From Methylobacterium terrae (GTDB lineage Bacteria; Pseudomonadota; Alphaproteobacteria; Rhizobiales; Beijerinckiaceae), in NCBI RefSeq assembly GCF_003173755.1, contig NZ_CP029553.1, positions 4,302,001 to 4,366,000 on the forward strand: a DNA stretch of 64,000 bases, written 5' to 3'. The notes beneath the pieces are model-generated. The model was not told the DNA's origin. It did no database searches and was given only the letters and a program-made list of their open reading frames with translations. A program made the translations under genes and the position numbers. Shown here piece by piece: positions 26,429 to 35,056 of this stretch; within the stretch, counting starts at the first letter, position 1, and the number at the start of each line of letters is the position of its first letter.

Positions 26429-26541
26429 CGGATGAGATGGAACAGGCCTTCCCGATGCCGGACTCGTCACTCAAACGACATCTGGCATGGAGGATGCCAC
26501 TTCCTTTGTCTGACACCGACGAACGGTCCTCCCTGCAGCCC

Positions 26542-26991
26542 CTACCCCCTTCCCACCACCGTCCGGATCGCGAAGCTCGACTGGATCCGCGCCACGCCCG
26601 GCAGGCGCGACAAGACCTCCTTGTGCAGGCGCTCGTAATCGCCGGCATCCGAGACCTCGATCCGCATCAGGTAATCGGACAGGCCGGTCATCAGGTAGCA
26701 GTCGCGCACCTCCGGGCAGCGGCGCACCGCTGCCTCGAACCGGTTGAGCGATTCCTCGGTCTGCCGCTCCAGGGTGATCTGGGTCAGCACCACCATGTGA
26801 TGCTCGCGCTCGTCGGCCTCGATCAGGGCGGTGTAGCCACGGATGGTGCCGTTCGATTCGAGCAGCCGCAGGCGGCGCAGGCAGGCCGAGGCCGACAGGC
26901 CGACCCTGGCGGCGAGATCGGCGTTGCTGATGCGCCCGTCGTCGCGCAGGACGCGCAGGATGCGCGCGTCGATCTCGTCCCGTCCCGCCAT
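26542..26991 (-). CDS. Lrp/AsnC-family regulator
   Basis: 149 aa, the standard Lrp size. N-terminal HTH (DARILRVLRDDGRIS, then LAARVGLSASACLRRLRLLE split around the turn) and a C-terminal RAM ligand domain (VVLTQITLE to YLMTGLSDYLMRIEV). It is divergent from a D-amino-acid dehydrogenase gene, the arrangement of DadR/dadA, so it probably activates amino-acid catabolism in response to alanine or a similar amino acid. Phased repeats that may be its sites lie between the two genes. Confidence 0.88.
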   Translation of the reverse strand: MAGRDEIDARILRVLRDDGRISNADLAARVGLSASACLRRLRLLESNGTIRGYTALIEADEREHHMVVLTQITLERQTEESLNRFEAAVRRCPEVRDCYLMTGLSDYLMRIEVSDAGDYERLHKEVLSRLPGVARIQSSFAIRTVVGRG

Positions 26992-27010
26992 CGCGCAACG
27001 TCCTGTCGTG

Positions 27011-27089
27011 AAGCCGCAGATCCTGGCGTTTCATAGCACGAAGTCGCAAATCCTGCGACGATCCGGCGGGAAATTCGGCGATCCTTGCG
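27011..27089. promoter_or_regulatory. Three phased repeats, probable Lrp binding sites
   Basis: Related 18-base motifs with consensus AAgtCGcagATCCTgcG begin at 27011, 27041 and 27072, so they are spaced by 30-31 bases, three helical turns. The middle one contains the inverted repeat GTCGCA-AATCC-TGCGAC (27043-27059). The array sits in the gap between the Lrp gene and dadA, as expected for an octamer-forming Lrp protein. Confidence 0.5.
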
Positions 27090-27161
27090 CGACAGTAGGG
27101 ACCTCGACCGGGCGCCAGGTCGGGCACGAACGTGGTCAGGGCGCGGCAGGAATTTTTCGCG

Positions 27162-28427
27162 ATGCGCGTTCTGATCCTCGGCGGCGGCGTGGTCGGCGTC
27201 ACCTCGGCCTATTACCTCGCCAAGGCCGGCCACGAGGTCACGGTGCTCGACCGCCAGCCGGGTGCGGGCCTCGAGACCAGCTTTGCCAATGCCGGCCAGG
27301 TCTCGCCGGGCTACTCGGCGCCCTGGGCCGCCCCCGGCATCCCCGTCAAGGCGATGAAGTGGCTGATGATGCGCCACCGGCCGCTGGTGCTGTGGCCGAG
27401 CCTGGAGCCCAAGCTCTACGGCTGGCTCGCCCAGATGCTGGCGAACTGCACCGAGGATGCGTATCGCCGCAACAAGGGCCGGATGGTGCGGCTCGCCGAG
27501 TACAGCCGCGACGTGCTGCGCGACCTGCGCGCCGAGACCGGCATCGCCTACGATCACCGCGAGAAGGGCACGCTCCAGCTCTTCCGCACTCCGAGGCAGC
27601 TCGACCATGTCGGCGACGACACCGGCGTGCTCGACGAGTACGGCGTGCCCTACGAGGTGCTCGACCCGGCGGGCTGCATCGCGGCCGAGCCGGCGCTCGC
27701 CCGGGTCGCCGGCACCTTCGTGGGCGGGCTGCGCCTGCCGGGCGACGAGACCGGCGACGCGCATCTCTTCACGCAGCGCCTCGCCGGGATCTGCGAGCGC
27801 ATGGGCGTCACCATCCGGTACGGCGCGACCATCACCGGCCTTCGCCAGGACGGCGGCCGGATCGCCGGCGTGGAACTCGCCGGCGGCGAGGTGCTGACGG
27901 CCGATACTTACGTCGCCGCCATGGGCAGCTACACCCCGGCGATGCTCAAGCCGCTCGGCATCGCGCTGCCGGTCTATCCGGTGAAGGGCTACTCCCTGAC
28001 CCTGCCGATCACGAACGCCGAGGCCGCCCCGGTCTCGACCGTGATGGACGAGACCTTCAAGGTGGCGATCACCCGGCTCGGCGACCGCATCCGGGTCGGC
28101 GGCACGGCGGAACTCGCCGGCTTCAGCAGCGCCTTGCGCGGCCCGCGCCGGGCGACCCTGGAGCGCTCGGTCCTCGACCTCTTCCCGGCGGGCGGCGACG
28201 TCGCCCAGGCGAAGTTCTGGACGGGCCTGCGCCCGATGACCCCGGACGGCACCCCGATCGTCGGCGCGACGAGCTACTCCAACCTCTACACCAATACCGG
28301 CCACGGCACGCTCGGCTGGACCATGGCCTGCGGCTCGGGCCGCCTGCTCGCCGACCTGATCGGCGGCCGGGCGCCGGAGATCGCGCACCAGGATCTGGCC
28401 GAGGCGCGCTACGCCAGGGCGGCGTGA
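27162..28427 (+). CDS. dadA: D-amino-acid dehydrogenase
   Basis: 421 aa FAD-dependent oxidoreductase of the DAO family. The FAD Rossmann motif [13 protein letters not shown] starts at residue 7, followed by the DadA hallmark [20 protein letters not shown] region and a C-terminal [11 protein letters not shown] motif. It oxidatively deaminates D-amino acids, feeding electrons to quinones at the membrane. ATG 27162 is chosen because the Rossmann strand begins immediately after it. It is divergent from an Lrp regulator; no alanine racemase (dadX) follows, unlike in enterobacteria. Confidence 0.9.
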   Translation: MRVLILGGGVVGVTSAYYLAKAGHEVTVLDRQPGAGLETSFANAGQVSPGYSAPWAAPGIPVKAMKWLMMRHRPLVLWPSLEPKLYGWLAQMLANCTEDAYRRNKGRMVRLAEYSRDVLRDLRAETGIAYDHREKGTLQLFRTPRQLDHVGDDTGVLDEYGVPYEVLDPAGCIAAEPALARVAGTFVGGLRLPGDETGDAHLFTQRLAGICERMGVTIRYGATITGLRQDGGRIAGVELAGGEVLTADTYVAAMGSYTPAMLKPLGIALPVYPVKGYSLTLPITNAEAAPVSTVMDETFKVAITRLGDRIRVGGTAELAGFSSALRGPRRATLERSVLDLFPAGGDVAQAKFWTGLRPMTPDGTPIVGATSYSNLYTNTGHGTLGWTMACGSGRLLADLIGGRAPEIAHQDLAEARYARAA

Positions 28428-28454
28428 GGGCGGCTTTCGCTCTCGCCGATCGAT

Positions 28455-28518
28455 CTCCCCCGCTCAGGGTCATCCCGCGGCCGCGAGAGCGGAATCCGGG
28501 ATGACCCCGTGAGGGGAG
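28455..28518. repeat. Inverted repeat / possible terminator after dadA
   Basis: CTCCCCCGCTCAGGGTCATC pairs with a downstream GATGACCCCGTGAGGGGAG (one mismatch region) across about 25 bases. It could terminate dadA transcription or be a copy of a dispersed palindromic repeat. Confidence 0.5.
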
Positions 28519-28591
28519 AGCGTCATGCCGGTTCCGCACTCGACATCGCCTCCCCCGCGCTAGATCCCCACCCCGGGGGGAGGATCGGCGC

Positions 28592-29323
28592 ATGGCGTGG
28601 GTGGCGGGGGTGGACGGGTGCCCGGGCGGCTGGGTCGCGGTCTTCGGACCGCGCGACGGCACCTCCGACGAAATCCGCGCCCGGGTCCTGCCGAGCCTCG
28701 AGGCGATCTGCGACGCCCCCGAGGCGCCGGCCGTCGTGGCGGTCGACATCCCGATCGGCCTGCCCGACCGGGTCGGGCCCGGCGGCCGGACGGCGGAGGT
28801 GCTGGTGCGGGCGCTGCTCGGGCCGCGGCGCGCCTCGGTCTTCCCGACCTCGGCCCGCAGCGTCGTCTACGCGCCCGACTACACCGCGGCCATCGCCCTG
28901 TCGCGCCGGCCCGAGACGCAGCCCTTCGCCCCCTCCCCGCCCGCCAACGCGATCTTTCCCCGCATCCGCGAGGCGGACGGGCTGCTGCGGGCCCGGCCCG
29001 AACTGCGGGATCGGGTCTACGAGGTGCATCCCGAACTCGCCTTCCAGAGCCTCAACGGCGGCGCAAACCTTGCCGATTCCAAGCGCAAGGCCGCCGGCGC
29101 GGCCCTGCGGCGCGACCTCCTCGCCCGGGCCGGCCTGCCGGCCGACCTCGCGGTGCCGCGGGGCGCCAAGCCCGACGACCTCCTCGACGCCCTGGCGGCG
29201 CTCGCGGTCGCGCGGGCCATCGCCAAGGGCTGCGGCGTGCCCTATCCCGATCCGCCGGAGCGCGACGCCCACGGCCTGCCGGCCGCGATCTGGACGCTTC
29301 CCCACCGCGAGAGCCCCGCATGA
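28592..29323 (+). CDS. DUF429 family protein
   Basis: 243 aa. The start WVAGVDGCPGGWVAVF and the following VAVDIPIGLPD match DUF429, a family with an RNase H-like fold; the Asp residues in these strands (Asp8 and Asp52) are the likely metal ligands. The later VYEVHPELAFQSLNGG and the acidic DDLLDALAALAVA motif complete the expected pattern. Predicted nuclease or phosphohydrolase, but activity is not established for most members. Overlaps the Nudix gene (ATGA), so the two are co-translated and may act together. Confidence 0.82.
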   Translation: MAWVAGVDGCPGGWVAVFGPRDGTSDEIRARVLPSLEAICDAPEAPAVVAVDIPIGLPDRVGPGGRTAEVLVRALLGPRRASVFPTSARSVVYAPDYTAAIALSRRPETQPFAPSPPANAIFPRIREADGLLRARPELRDRVYEVHPELAFQSLNGGANLADSKRKAAGAALRRDLLARAGLPADLAVPRGAKPDDLLDALAALAVARAIAKGCGVPYPDPPERDAHGLPAAIWTLPHRESPA

Positions 29324-29847
29324 CCGACGCCCCCACCGACCTCGCGACCCGCGACATCGCCCGCGCCCTGGTGCTCGACCCGAAGGGCCGTCTCCTCTTG
29401 ATCGCCTACGAGGCCTCGCGCGACGTCGATCCCGGCCGGCCCGGCGACCGGACGTTCTGGTTCATGCCCGGCGGCGGGATCGAGCCCGGCGAGACGCCGG
29501 AGCACGCCTGCCGGCGCGAGCTCGAGGAGGAGATCGGCGTCGAGGACGCGCCCCTCGGCCCCCAGGTCGCCCGCTGCGACGGCGCCTTCACGCTGTTCAA
29601 CAAGCCGCGCTTCGCCCGCGAGCGCTACTTCGTGGTGCGGCTGCCCGACGACCGGGTCGATACCAGCCGGCTCGCCGAGACCGAGGACAACCCGGTCTAC
29701 GGCACCCGCTGGTGGCCGCTCGACGAGCTGGCCGCGACCCACGAGCGCGTGGAGCCGCAGGGGCTCGCCGCACTGGCCGAAAGGCTCGTGGCCGGCGAGG
29801 CGATCCCGGAAGTCGTGACGTTGTCCTGGGGGCCTGGCGCGGCGTAA
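29320..29847 (+). CDS. Nudix hydrolase
   Basis: 175 aa with a complete Nudix box: GGGIEPGET followed by RRELEEEIGVE, i.e. G-x5-E-x7-REL-x-EE-I-G, starting near residue 50. It hydrolyses nucleoside diphosphates linked to another group; substrate not predictable. Start overlaps the DUF429 stop, which suggests a shared role such as nucleotide-pool cleaning. 34 bases separate it from the carbonic anhydrase gene. Confidence 0.9.
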   Translation: MTDAPTDLATRDIARALVLDPKGRLLLIAYEASRDVDPGRPGDRTFWFMPGGGIEPGETPEHACRRELEEEIGVEDAPLGPQVARCDGAFTLFNKPRFARERYFVVRLPDDRVDTSRLAETEDNPVYGTRWWPLDELAATHERVEPQGLAALAERLVAGEAIPEVVTLSWGPGAA

Positions 29848-29881
29848 GCCTACGCGGAATCTCTCTAAGGAGCGCGCAACC

Positions 29882-30580
29882 ATGGCCGACGCCACCCCCT
29901 TCCCCCAGACGCTGACGGAGGGCTACCGCGCCTTCCTCGACGACCGGTTCGTGCGCGAGCAGGACCGCTACGCCAGCCTCGCCGAGGGGCAGAGCCCCGA
30001 GATCCTGATCATCAGCTGCTGCGACAGCCGGGTCTCGCCGGAGGTAATCTTCGACGCGCGGCCGGGCGAGCTGTTCGTGGTGCGCAACGTCGCCAACCTG
30101 GTGCCGCCCTTCGAGACCGGCGGCGAGTATCACGGCACCTCGGCGGCGCTCGAATTCGCCGTGCAGGCGCTCAAGGTGAAGCACATCGTGGTGCTGGGCC
30201 ATGCCCGCTGCGGCGGCGTGCGCGCCTTCGCGGACGATGCCGCGCCGCTCTCGCCGGGCGACTTCATCGGCCGCTGGGTCTCGCTGATCCGCCCGGCGGC
30301 GGAGGCGCTCGGCGACGAGCCGCGCGGGCCGGACTACCTCGAGCAACTCGAATACGCCACGGTGACGAACAGCCTCAAGAACCTGATGACGTTCCCCTGC
30401 GTGCGCATCCTGGTCGAGCGGGGCAGGCTGCAGCTCCACGGCGCGCATTTCGGCATCGCCACCGGGCAGTTGCGCATCCGCGACCCCGAGACCGGCGAGT
30501 TCCGCCTCGCCGAGCCCGACCGGGCGGCGGGCGCGACCAAGCTGATCCGCTGCCAGGACGAAGCCGGCAGCGGCGGCTGA
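29882..30580 (+). CDS. Beta-class carbonic anhydrase
   Basis: 232 aa beta-carbonic anhydrase, interconverting CO2 and bicarbonate. Zinc ligands are Cys46 in CCDSR (with the Asp48-Arg50 dyad), His107 and Cys110 in GHARCGG. All catalytic residues are present. Preceded by CTAAGGAG at good spacing from the ATG. It supplies bicarbonate for carboxylations, which matters in a methylotroph if that assignment is right. A hairpin terminator follows at 30638. Confidence 0.93.
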   Translation: MADATPFPQTLTEGYRAFLDDRFVREQDRYASLAEGQSPEILIISCCDSRVSPEVIFDARPGELFVVRNVANLVPPFETGGEYHGTSAALEFAVQALKVKHIVVLGHARCGGVRAFADDAAPLSPGDFIGRWVSLIRPAAEALGDEPRGPDYLEQLEYATVTNSLKNLMTFPCVRILVERGRLQLHGAHFGIATGQLRIRDPETGEFRLAEPDRAAGATKLIRCQDEAGSGG

Positions 30581-30637
30581 GGCCCGTCGGCGGACCGCCC
30601 GGACGCGGTCTGCCGGACACCCCCTGCCGCAGAGGAA

Positions 30638-30667
30638 TGCGACCCGATCGAAAACGGTCGGGTCGCA
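30638..30667. terminator. Hairpin terminator after carbonic anhydrase
   Basis: 13-bp stem TGCGACCCGATCG / CGGTCGGGTCGCA (one G-T pair) with an AAAA loop. There is no long T tract, so it may act as a Rho-assisted or pausing site. Confidence 0.6.
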
Positions 30668-30846
30668 CTCCTGGCGGCGTGTCGTCATTTGGCATTTATT
30701 GTTTCGTAAACCAGTCTATATTTAACATGCCGTCGAGGTTGACGGTTTGATCGATCGCTGCCGCCATGCTTCGATGGCCGCTCGCATTCGGTACAGGTCT
30801 TCCAGAAGATCGAGCAAGATCATTCGATCGGCCGCGAGGAAAGCCC

Positions 30847-33189
30847 ATGCCGTTGCGTCTGACGATCAAGACGAAGTTGATTTCCACGGTTACCCTGTTC
30901 CTGGTTCCGGTCACGTTGCTGGCCGGACTGTTCGTGATCCAGTCGCGCAAGGACATCGATTTCGCCAGCCGGGAGCGGGCGGGCGTCGCCTACCTCCAGG
31001 CGGCCTGGCCGGTCCTGCGATCCGGCGTGACGTCCCGGATGTCCGTCGCGACGGGCGAGGACGGCTGGGCCGCCTTCGAGGCCGCGCGGGAGCGGCACGA
31101 CCCGGCGATGGCGACCGGCGAGGCCGCGCGCGCCCTCGCCCTCGCCCGTCCGGCGGGCGCCGCCGCGACCGTGGATGCGGCCAGGACCCTGATCACCAGG
31201 ATCGGCGACGGGTCCAACCTGATCCTCGATCCCGACCTCGATTCCTACTACGTGATGGATGCCGTCATCGGGAAGCTGCCCGACCTCGTTCAGCAGGCCG
31301 GCGCCCTGGCGGCCCTGGCGATCGAGCTCCGGGCGAAGCCGGTGCTGACCCCCGGCGACAGCGCCCGCTTCCTGATCGAGGAGGGCAAGCTCCGGGTGAG
31401 CGCCGAGGGCCTCCAGGCCTCCCTCAAGGCGGCCTTCAGGGCCAATGCCGACGGCAGCGTGCAGCGCGCCCTCTCGGCACCGGCCGCCGGCCTCGCCGAG
31501 GCGATCGAGCGGCTCGACCGGCAATCCGGCGCCCTGGCCGATGCCCTGGCCGGCGCCTTGGCCGGCGCCTTGGCCGAGACCCAGGCGGCCGGCCGCACGG
31601 GCCTCGGCAAGGGCGCGGCCGACCTCCCGGCGTTCCAGCGCGCCGCGACCGACCTCGCCGCCGGCGCCGACCGGCTGTGGACGGAGAGCGCGGCCGGGCT
31701 CGACCGCCTCCTGGAGGCGCGGATCGCCGGCCTGCACACCCATCTGGTGGCGGCCTTGGGCGCCGCGGGCTCCGTGACGATCCTCGCCTTCGGGCTCGCC
31801 TTCCTGCTGACGCGATCGGTGGTGCGCGGCCTCGCGGGCCTCGACCGGCGGGTGCGCAACCTGGCGGACCAGTCGCTCGATGCCGACGTGCCGGAAGCCC
31901 GCGGCGGCGACGAGATCGCCGCGCTGGCCCGCGCCATCGTCCACTTTCGCGATCGGACCATCGAGACGATCGCCCGGGCAAGCGACGACGAGCACCGCCA
32001 GGCCATGGTCGAGCAGGAGCGCCGCTTCATGGCGCAGCTCGCCGAGCGCATCCGCGACACGGTGGGCAACGGCGTGCGGCACTTCCAGCAGGTCGCCGGC
32101 ACGATGCAGGAGGCGACCGCGGGCGTGCAGAGCCACGCCACGGATACCCGCGAGCGCCTGTCGCAGTCGGTCCTAGACCTGACGGGGACCGCCGCCGAGA
32201 TCGCCGGCGCGGCGGGGGCGGTGACCGAGCTCTCGGCGTCGATCGACGAGATCGCCGGCCGGGCGGCCCAATCGACCGATGCGATGCGGGAGGCGCGGAT
32301 GCAGGCCGCCGCGACGCGGGGCGTGGCCGTGCAGATGTCGGAGCTGAGCGACCGTATCGGCAGCGTGACGGGCCTGATCCACGCCATCGCCGCCCAGACC
32401 AACCTTCTCGCGCTCAACGCCACCATCGAGGCCGCCCGCGCCGGGGAGGCCGGCCGGGGTTTCGCGGTGGTCGCCGCGGAGGTGAAGTCCCTCGCCGGCC
32501 AGACGGCCCGGGCGACGGAGGAGATCGACCGGCAGGTCGGCGCGCTGCGGACCGCCTCCGGCAGCGTGCTGAGCGCCGTGGACGGGATCGCCGCGACCGT
32601 GGGCAGCATCGCCGACATCGCCACGTCGATCGCCTCCGCGGTCGAGGAGCAGAGCGCCACCACCGGCGAGATCACCCACATGATGCAGACCGTGGCCGAC
32701 CGCACGCAGACGGTGATCGCCGGCATCTCGGCCCTGCCGAGGGTGGCCAGCGAGACCGATGCGCTCGCGACGCGGCTCGCCGCGATGGCGACGGACCTGA
32801 GCGGCGAGGCGGGGCTCGTCGACGGCGAGATCAACCAGCTCCTCGTCGAGATCGCCGACCGGCGCGGCCGGGAGCGCTTCCCGGCCGAGGCGGAGACCTG
32901 GGTGACGATCGAGGGCACGCGCCATCGCACGGTGCTGCAGGACGTCAGCGCGACGGGCGCGCGCCTGGCCGCGGTCGGCTCGCCCCTGCCGGTCGGCACG
33001 GCGGTGACGGTCGAGCTCGGCGGCCAGGCCTATCGGGGGCACGTGATCTGGAGCGACGGGGAGCAGTTCGGCATCGCCCTGCCCGCCGGGCCCGCCGACG
33101 CCCGGACCCTGGCCGGGCTGACGGCGCACGGGGCCGCCCCGGTGCCGGTCCCGAAGGTCGTGGGCGGTCCGGTGAGAGCCGCCGCTTGA
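30847..33189 (+). CDS. Methyl-accepting chemotaxis receptor with C-terminal PilZ domain
   Basis: 780 aa. TM1 lies at residues about 10-30; a helical periplasmic sensor region runs to about 297; TM2 is about 298-320; HAMP about 325-375. The signalling domain contains the chemoreceptor hairpin tip ([20 protein letters not shown] begins near residue 514). The last 110 residues match PilZ: arginine-rich [10 protein letters not shown] near 670, then DVSATGARL, the c-di-GMP-binding elements. It may therefore tune CheA signalling to c-di-GMP. The sensor region has a short tandem repeat ([10 protein letters not shown]). ATG 30847 follows GAGGAAAG. No che genes are adjacent. Confidence 0.85.
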   Translation: MPLRLTIKTKLISTVTLFLVPVTLLAGLFVIQSRKDIDFASRERAGVAYLQAAWPVLRSGVTSRMSVATGEDGWAAFEAARERHDPAMATGEAARALALARPAGAAATVDAARTLITRIGDGSNLILDPDLDSYYVMDAVIGKLPDLVQQAGALAALAIELRAKPVLTPGDSARFLIEEGKLRVSAEGLQASLKAAFRANADGSVQRALSAPAAGLAEAIERLDRQSGALADALAGALAGALAETQAAGRTGLGKGAADLPAFQRAATDLAAGADRLWTESAAGLDRLLEARIAGLHTHLVAALGAAGSVTILAFGLAFLLTRSVVRGLAGLDRRVRNLADQSLDADVPEARGGDEIAALARAIVHFRDRTIETIARASDDEHRQAMVEQERRFMAQLAERIRDTVGNGVRHFQQVAGTMQEATAGVQSHATDTRERLSQSVLDLTGTAAEIAGAAGAVTELSASIDEIAGRAAQSTDAMREARMQAAATRGVAVQMSELSDRIGSVTGLIHAIAAQTNLLALNATIEAARAGEAGRGFAVVAAEVKSLAGQTARATEEIDRQVGALRTASGSVLSAVDGIAATVGSIADIATSIASAVEEQSATTGEITHMMQTVADRTQTVIAGISALPRVASETDALATRLAAMATDLSGEAGLVDGEINQLLVEIADRRGRERFPAEAETWVTIEGTRHRTVLQDVSATGARLAAVGSPLPVGTAVTVELGGQAYRGHVIWSDGEQFGIALPAGPADARTLAGLTAHGAAPVPVPKVVGGPVRAAA

Positions 33190-33227
33190 ATCCCGCCCTG
33201 CGAATCGTCCGCGCGATCCGCCCGAAG

Positions 33228-33248
33228 GAAGGGAGCGCATCTCCCTTC
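33228..33248. terminator. Hairpin terminator between convergent genes
   Basis: GAAGGGAG-CGCAT-CTCCCTTC, an 8-bp perfect stem, lies between the chemoreceptor and the convergent racemase-like gene. Confidence 0.5.
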
Positions 33249-33301
33249 TCCAGGTGATCCCGCGCTCGACCGGTGTCGGAACGGTTCAGGCGGGGATCAC
33301 G

Positions 33302-34045
33302 TCAATCCAGGTGTCCGATCCGTGCCGCGAGCGCCGGCGCGAGCCCGGTGCTCGGCTTCGGGTCCGGCCGCCGGAAGGTGCCGGCCGTCGCCTTGCGGGG
33401 CTGCTGCGCCACCAGGGCCTCGGCGAGCTTGACCGCCGCCACCACCTGATCGACGACCGGCACCGGCAGCCTCTCGCGCACCCGGGGGCCAAGGCCCGAC
33501 AGGGGGGCGCCGGCGAAGATCAGCACGTCGGCGCCGTCCTCCTCGACTATCGCGTGGGCGAGGTCGATCAGCTGCGCCTCCTTCTCCTCCTGGACGCTCG
33601 AGAGCGCGGAGAAGCGCCCCTCCAGCGCCCGCACCCCGGCGCAGCGCGGCGCGAGGCCGTGGCCGGCGACGGTTTCCTCGTACCAGGGCACGAGCGCGCG
33701 GGCGAAGGTGACGAGGCCGAAGCGGCGGCCGAGCATGCAGGCCGACAGCATCGCCGCCTCGGCGAGTCCGATCACGGGAGAGTCGAACAATTCGCGGGCG
33801 CCGAGCAGGCCCGGATCGCCGAAGGCGGCGATGATCGCGGCATCGACCGGCGGCGCCTCGGCCAGCATCTCGAGGACGAGGGCGCCGCCGATCTGCGCCT
33901 CGGCGCGCGTCGCGATGTAGGGCACGCCCCGCGGCGCGGTGGCGGCGAGGATCTCGGTGCCGGGGGCGGCCACCGCCGCGCCGGTGGCGCGCATCAGCTC
34001 GGTGACGTCGCGGCTGGTATTGGGGTTGAGGAGCAGCAGGCGCAT
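33302..34045 (-). CDS. Asp/Glu/hydantoin racemase-family protein lacking catalytic cysteines
   Basis: 247 aa. The N terminus LLLLNPNTSRDVTELM and the IIAAFGDPGL loop clearly match the hydantoin racemase (HyuA/HyuE) branch of the Asp/Glu racemase superfamily. In racemases that loop carries the first catalytic Cys (CFGDPG), but here it is Ala74. The second catalytic Cys, in a GCAG-type motif, aligns with the FAGAPL stretch near 177-182, where no Cys occurs. The only cysteines (103 and 135) are elsewhere. So it is unlikely to racemise by the two-base mechanism; decarboxylase, isomerase or binding function is possible. Convergent with the chemoreceptor, co-directional with a GntR regulator 20 bases upstream. 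Confidence 0.8.
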   Translation of the reverse strand: MRLLLLNPNTSRDVTELMRATGAAVAAPGTEILAATAPRGVPYIATRAEAQIGGALVLEMLAEAPPVDAAIIAAFGDPGLLGARELFDSPVIGLAEAAMLSACMLGRRFGLVTFARALVPWYEETVAGHGLAPRCAGVRALEGRFSALSSVQEEKEAQLIDLAHAIVEEDGADVLIFAGAPLSGLGPRVRERLPVPVVDQVVAAVKLAEALVAQQPRKATAGTFRRPDPKPSTGLAPALAARIGHLD

Positions 34046-34065
34046 CGGGGATCTCGGTCGGGGGT

Positions 34066-34827
34066 TCAGGCGGCGTCGGGCCGGGTGTCGGGCTCGCCGC
34101 CGGATCTGGCGAGGCCGGCCAGCAGCGCCGTGCCGGTATGGCCGACATGGTCGGCGAGCAGGCGGCCCGCGGCGGGAGCGTCGCGGGCCTCCAAAGCCGC
34201 CAGGATGGCCCGGTGCTCGGCGACCGACTCGTCCCAGCGCGCCCGGCTGTCGAGGGCGCGGCGGCGGGCGATCTCGGCCCGGGCGTGCAGGGCCTCGTGC
34301 GCCTCCCGCAAGGGGGCGTTGCGGGCGCAGGCCACGATCAGGCCGTGGATCTGCTGGTTGAGGGCGAAGTAGGCCGCGCGGTCCCCGGCGGCGTGGTGCG
34401 CCTCCATCTCGGACTGGAGCCAGGCCAGCCGCTCCAGCTCCGCCGCCGACAGGCGCAGGGCCGCGAGCTCCGCCGCCCCCCGCTCGATCGCGGCGATCGC
34501 CTCGAACAGCTCGGTCACGGCGTCCGGCCGCAGCTCCGCCACCCGGGGCGAGCGGTTGGGGCGCAGTTCCACCAGCCCCTCGACCGCGAGGAGCTTCAGC
34601 GCCTCGCGGACCGGCGTGCGCGAGATGCCGAGCGCCGCCGACAGCTCGGTCTCGACGAGGGCGCCGCCGGCCGGCAGCGTGCCCTCGACGATCAGCCCGC
34701 GCAGGCGTTGCGCCGCGCGCTCGTGCAGGCCGAGCCGCGGCCCGAGGCCGGCCGGCTCCAGCAATACGGGCTTGCGCGGGCGCCCGCGCGGGCGCCGGAC
34801 CGGATCCATGCGTGTCGTCTCCGTCAT
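34066..34827 (-). CDS. GntR-family regulator (FCD subfamily)
   Basis: 253 aa. A basic N-terminal arm (RRPRGRPRKP) precedes the winged HTH (about residues 30-100; ELSAALGISRTPVREALKL) and a helical FCD domain. ATG 34827 is favoured over an in-frame ATG at 34902, because the latter would lie inside the likely operator region. It is divergent from the ABC importer at 35-37.7 kb and upstream of the racemase-like gene, and probably controls both. A dyad-like pair (GCATCAATTCC near 34865 and GAATTGCATGC near 34910) in the gap could be its operator. Confidence 0.88.
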   Translation of the reverse strand: MTETTRMDPVRRPRGRPRKPVLLEPAGLGPRLGLHERAAQRLRGLIVEGTLPAGGALVETELSAALGISRTPVREALKLLAVEGLVELRPNRSPRVAELRPDAVTELFEAIAAIERGAAELAALRLSAAELERLAWLQSEMEAHHAAGDRAAYFALNQQIHGLIVACARNAPLREAHEALHARAEIARRRALDSRARWDESVAEHRAILAALEARDAPAAGRLLADHVGHTGTALLAGLARSGGEPDTRPDAA

Positions 34828-35056
34828 CAGGTCCCGACCATAGCCGCCCGGGACGGCGGCGGGCGCATCAATTCCAGGCAATTCTGCTGCCTGCAAGGGC
34901 ATTTGGCATGAATTGCATGCAGAGCACCAAAAATGCGTTGCGCGGTGTCCGGGGTCCCCTCACCCTGGTCCCGCGGCGCTCCTCAACGCCGCTCGCGATC
35001 AGAGCCGTCGCGGCGCCCGGCATCGCGGCGCCCTCCTCACAGCGAGGTCACCGCCC

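Noticed and set aside
26119..26541. Search for a HigB-type toxin upstream of the HigA-like gene
   Set aside because: All frames in this gap are short or are read through the hairpin repeat; none has RelE/HigB motifs.
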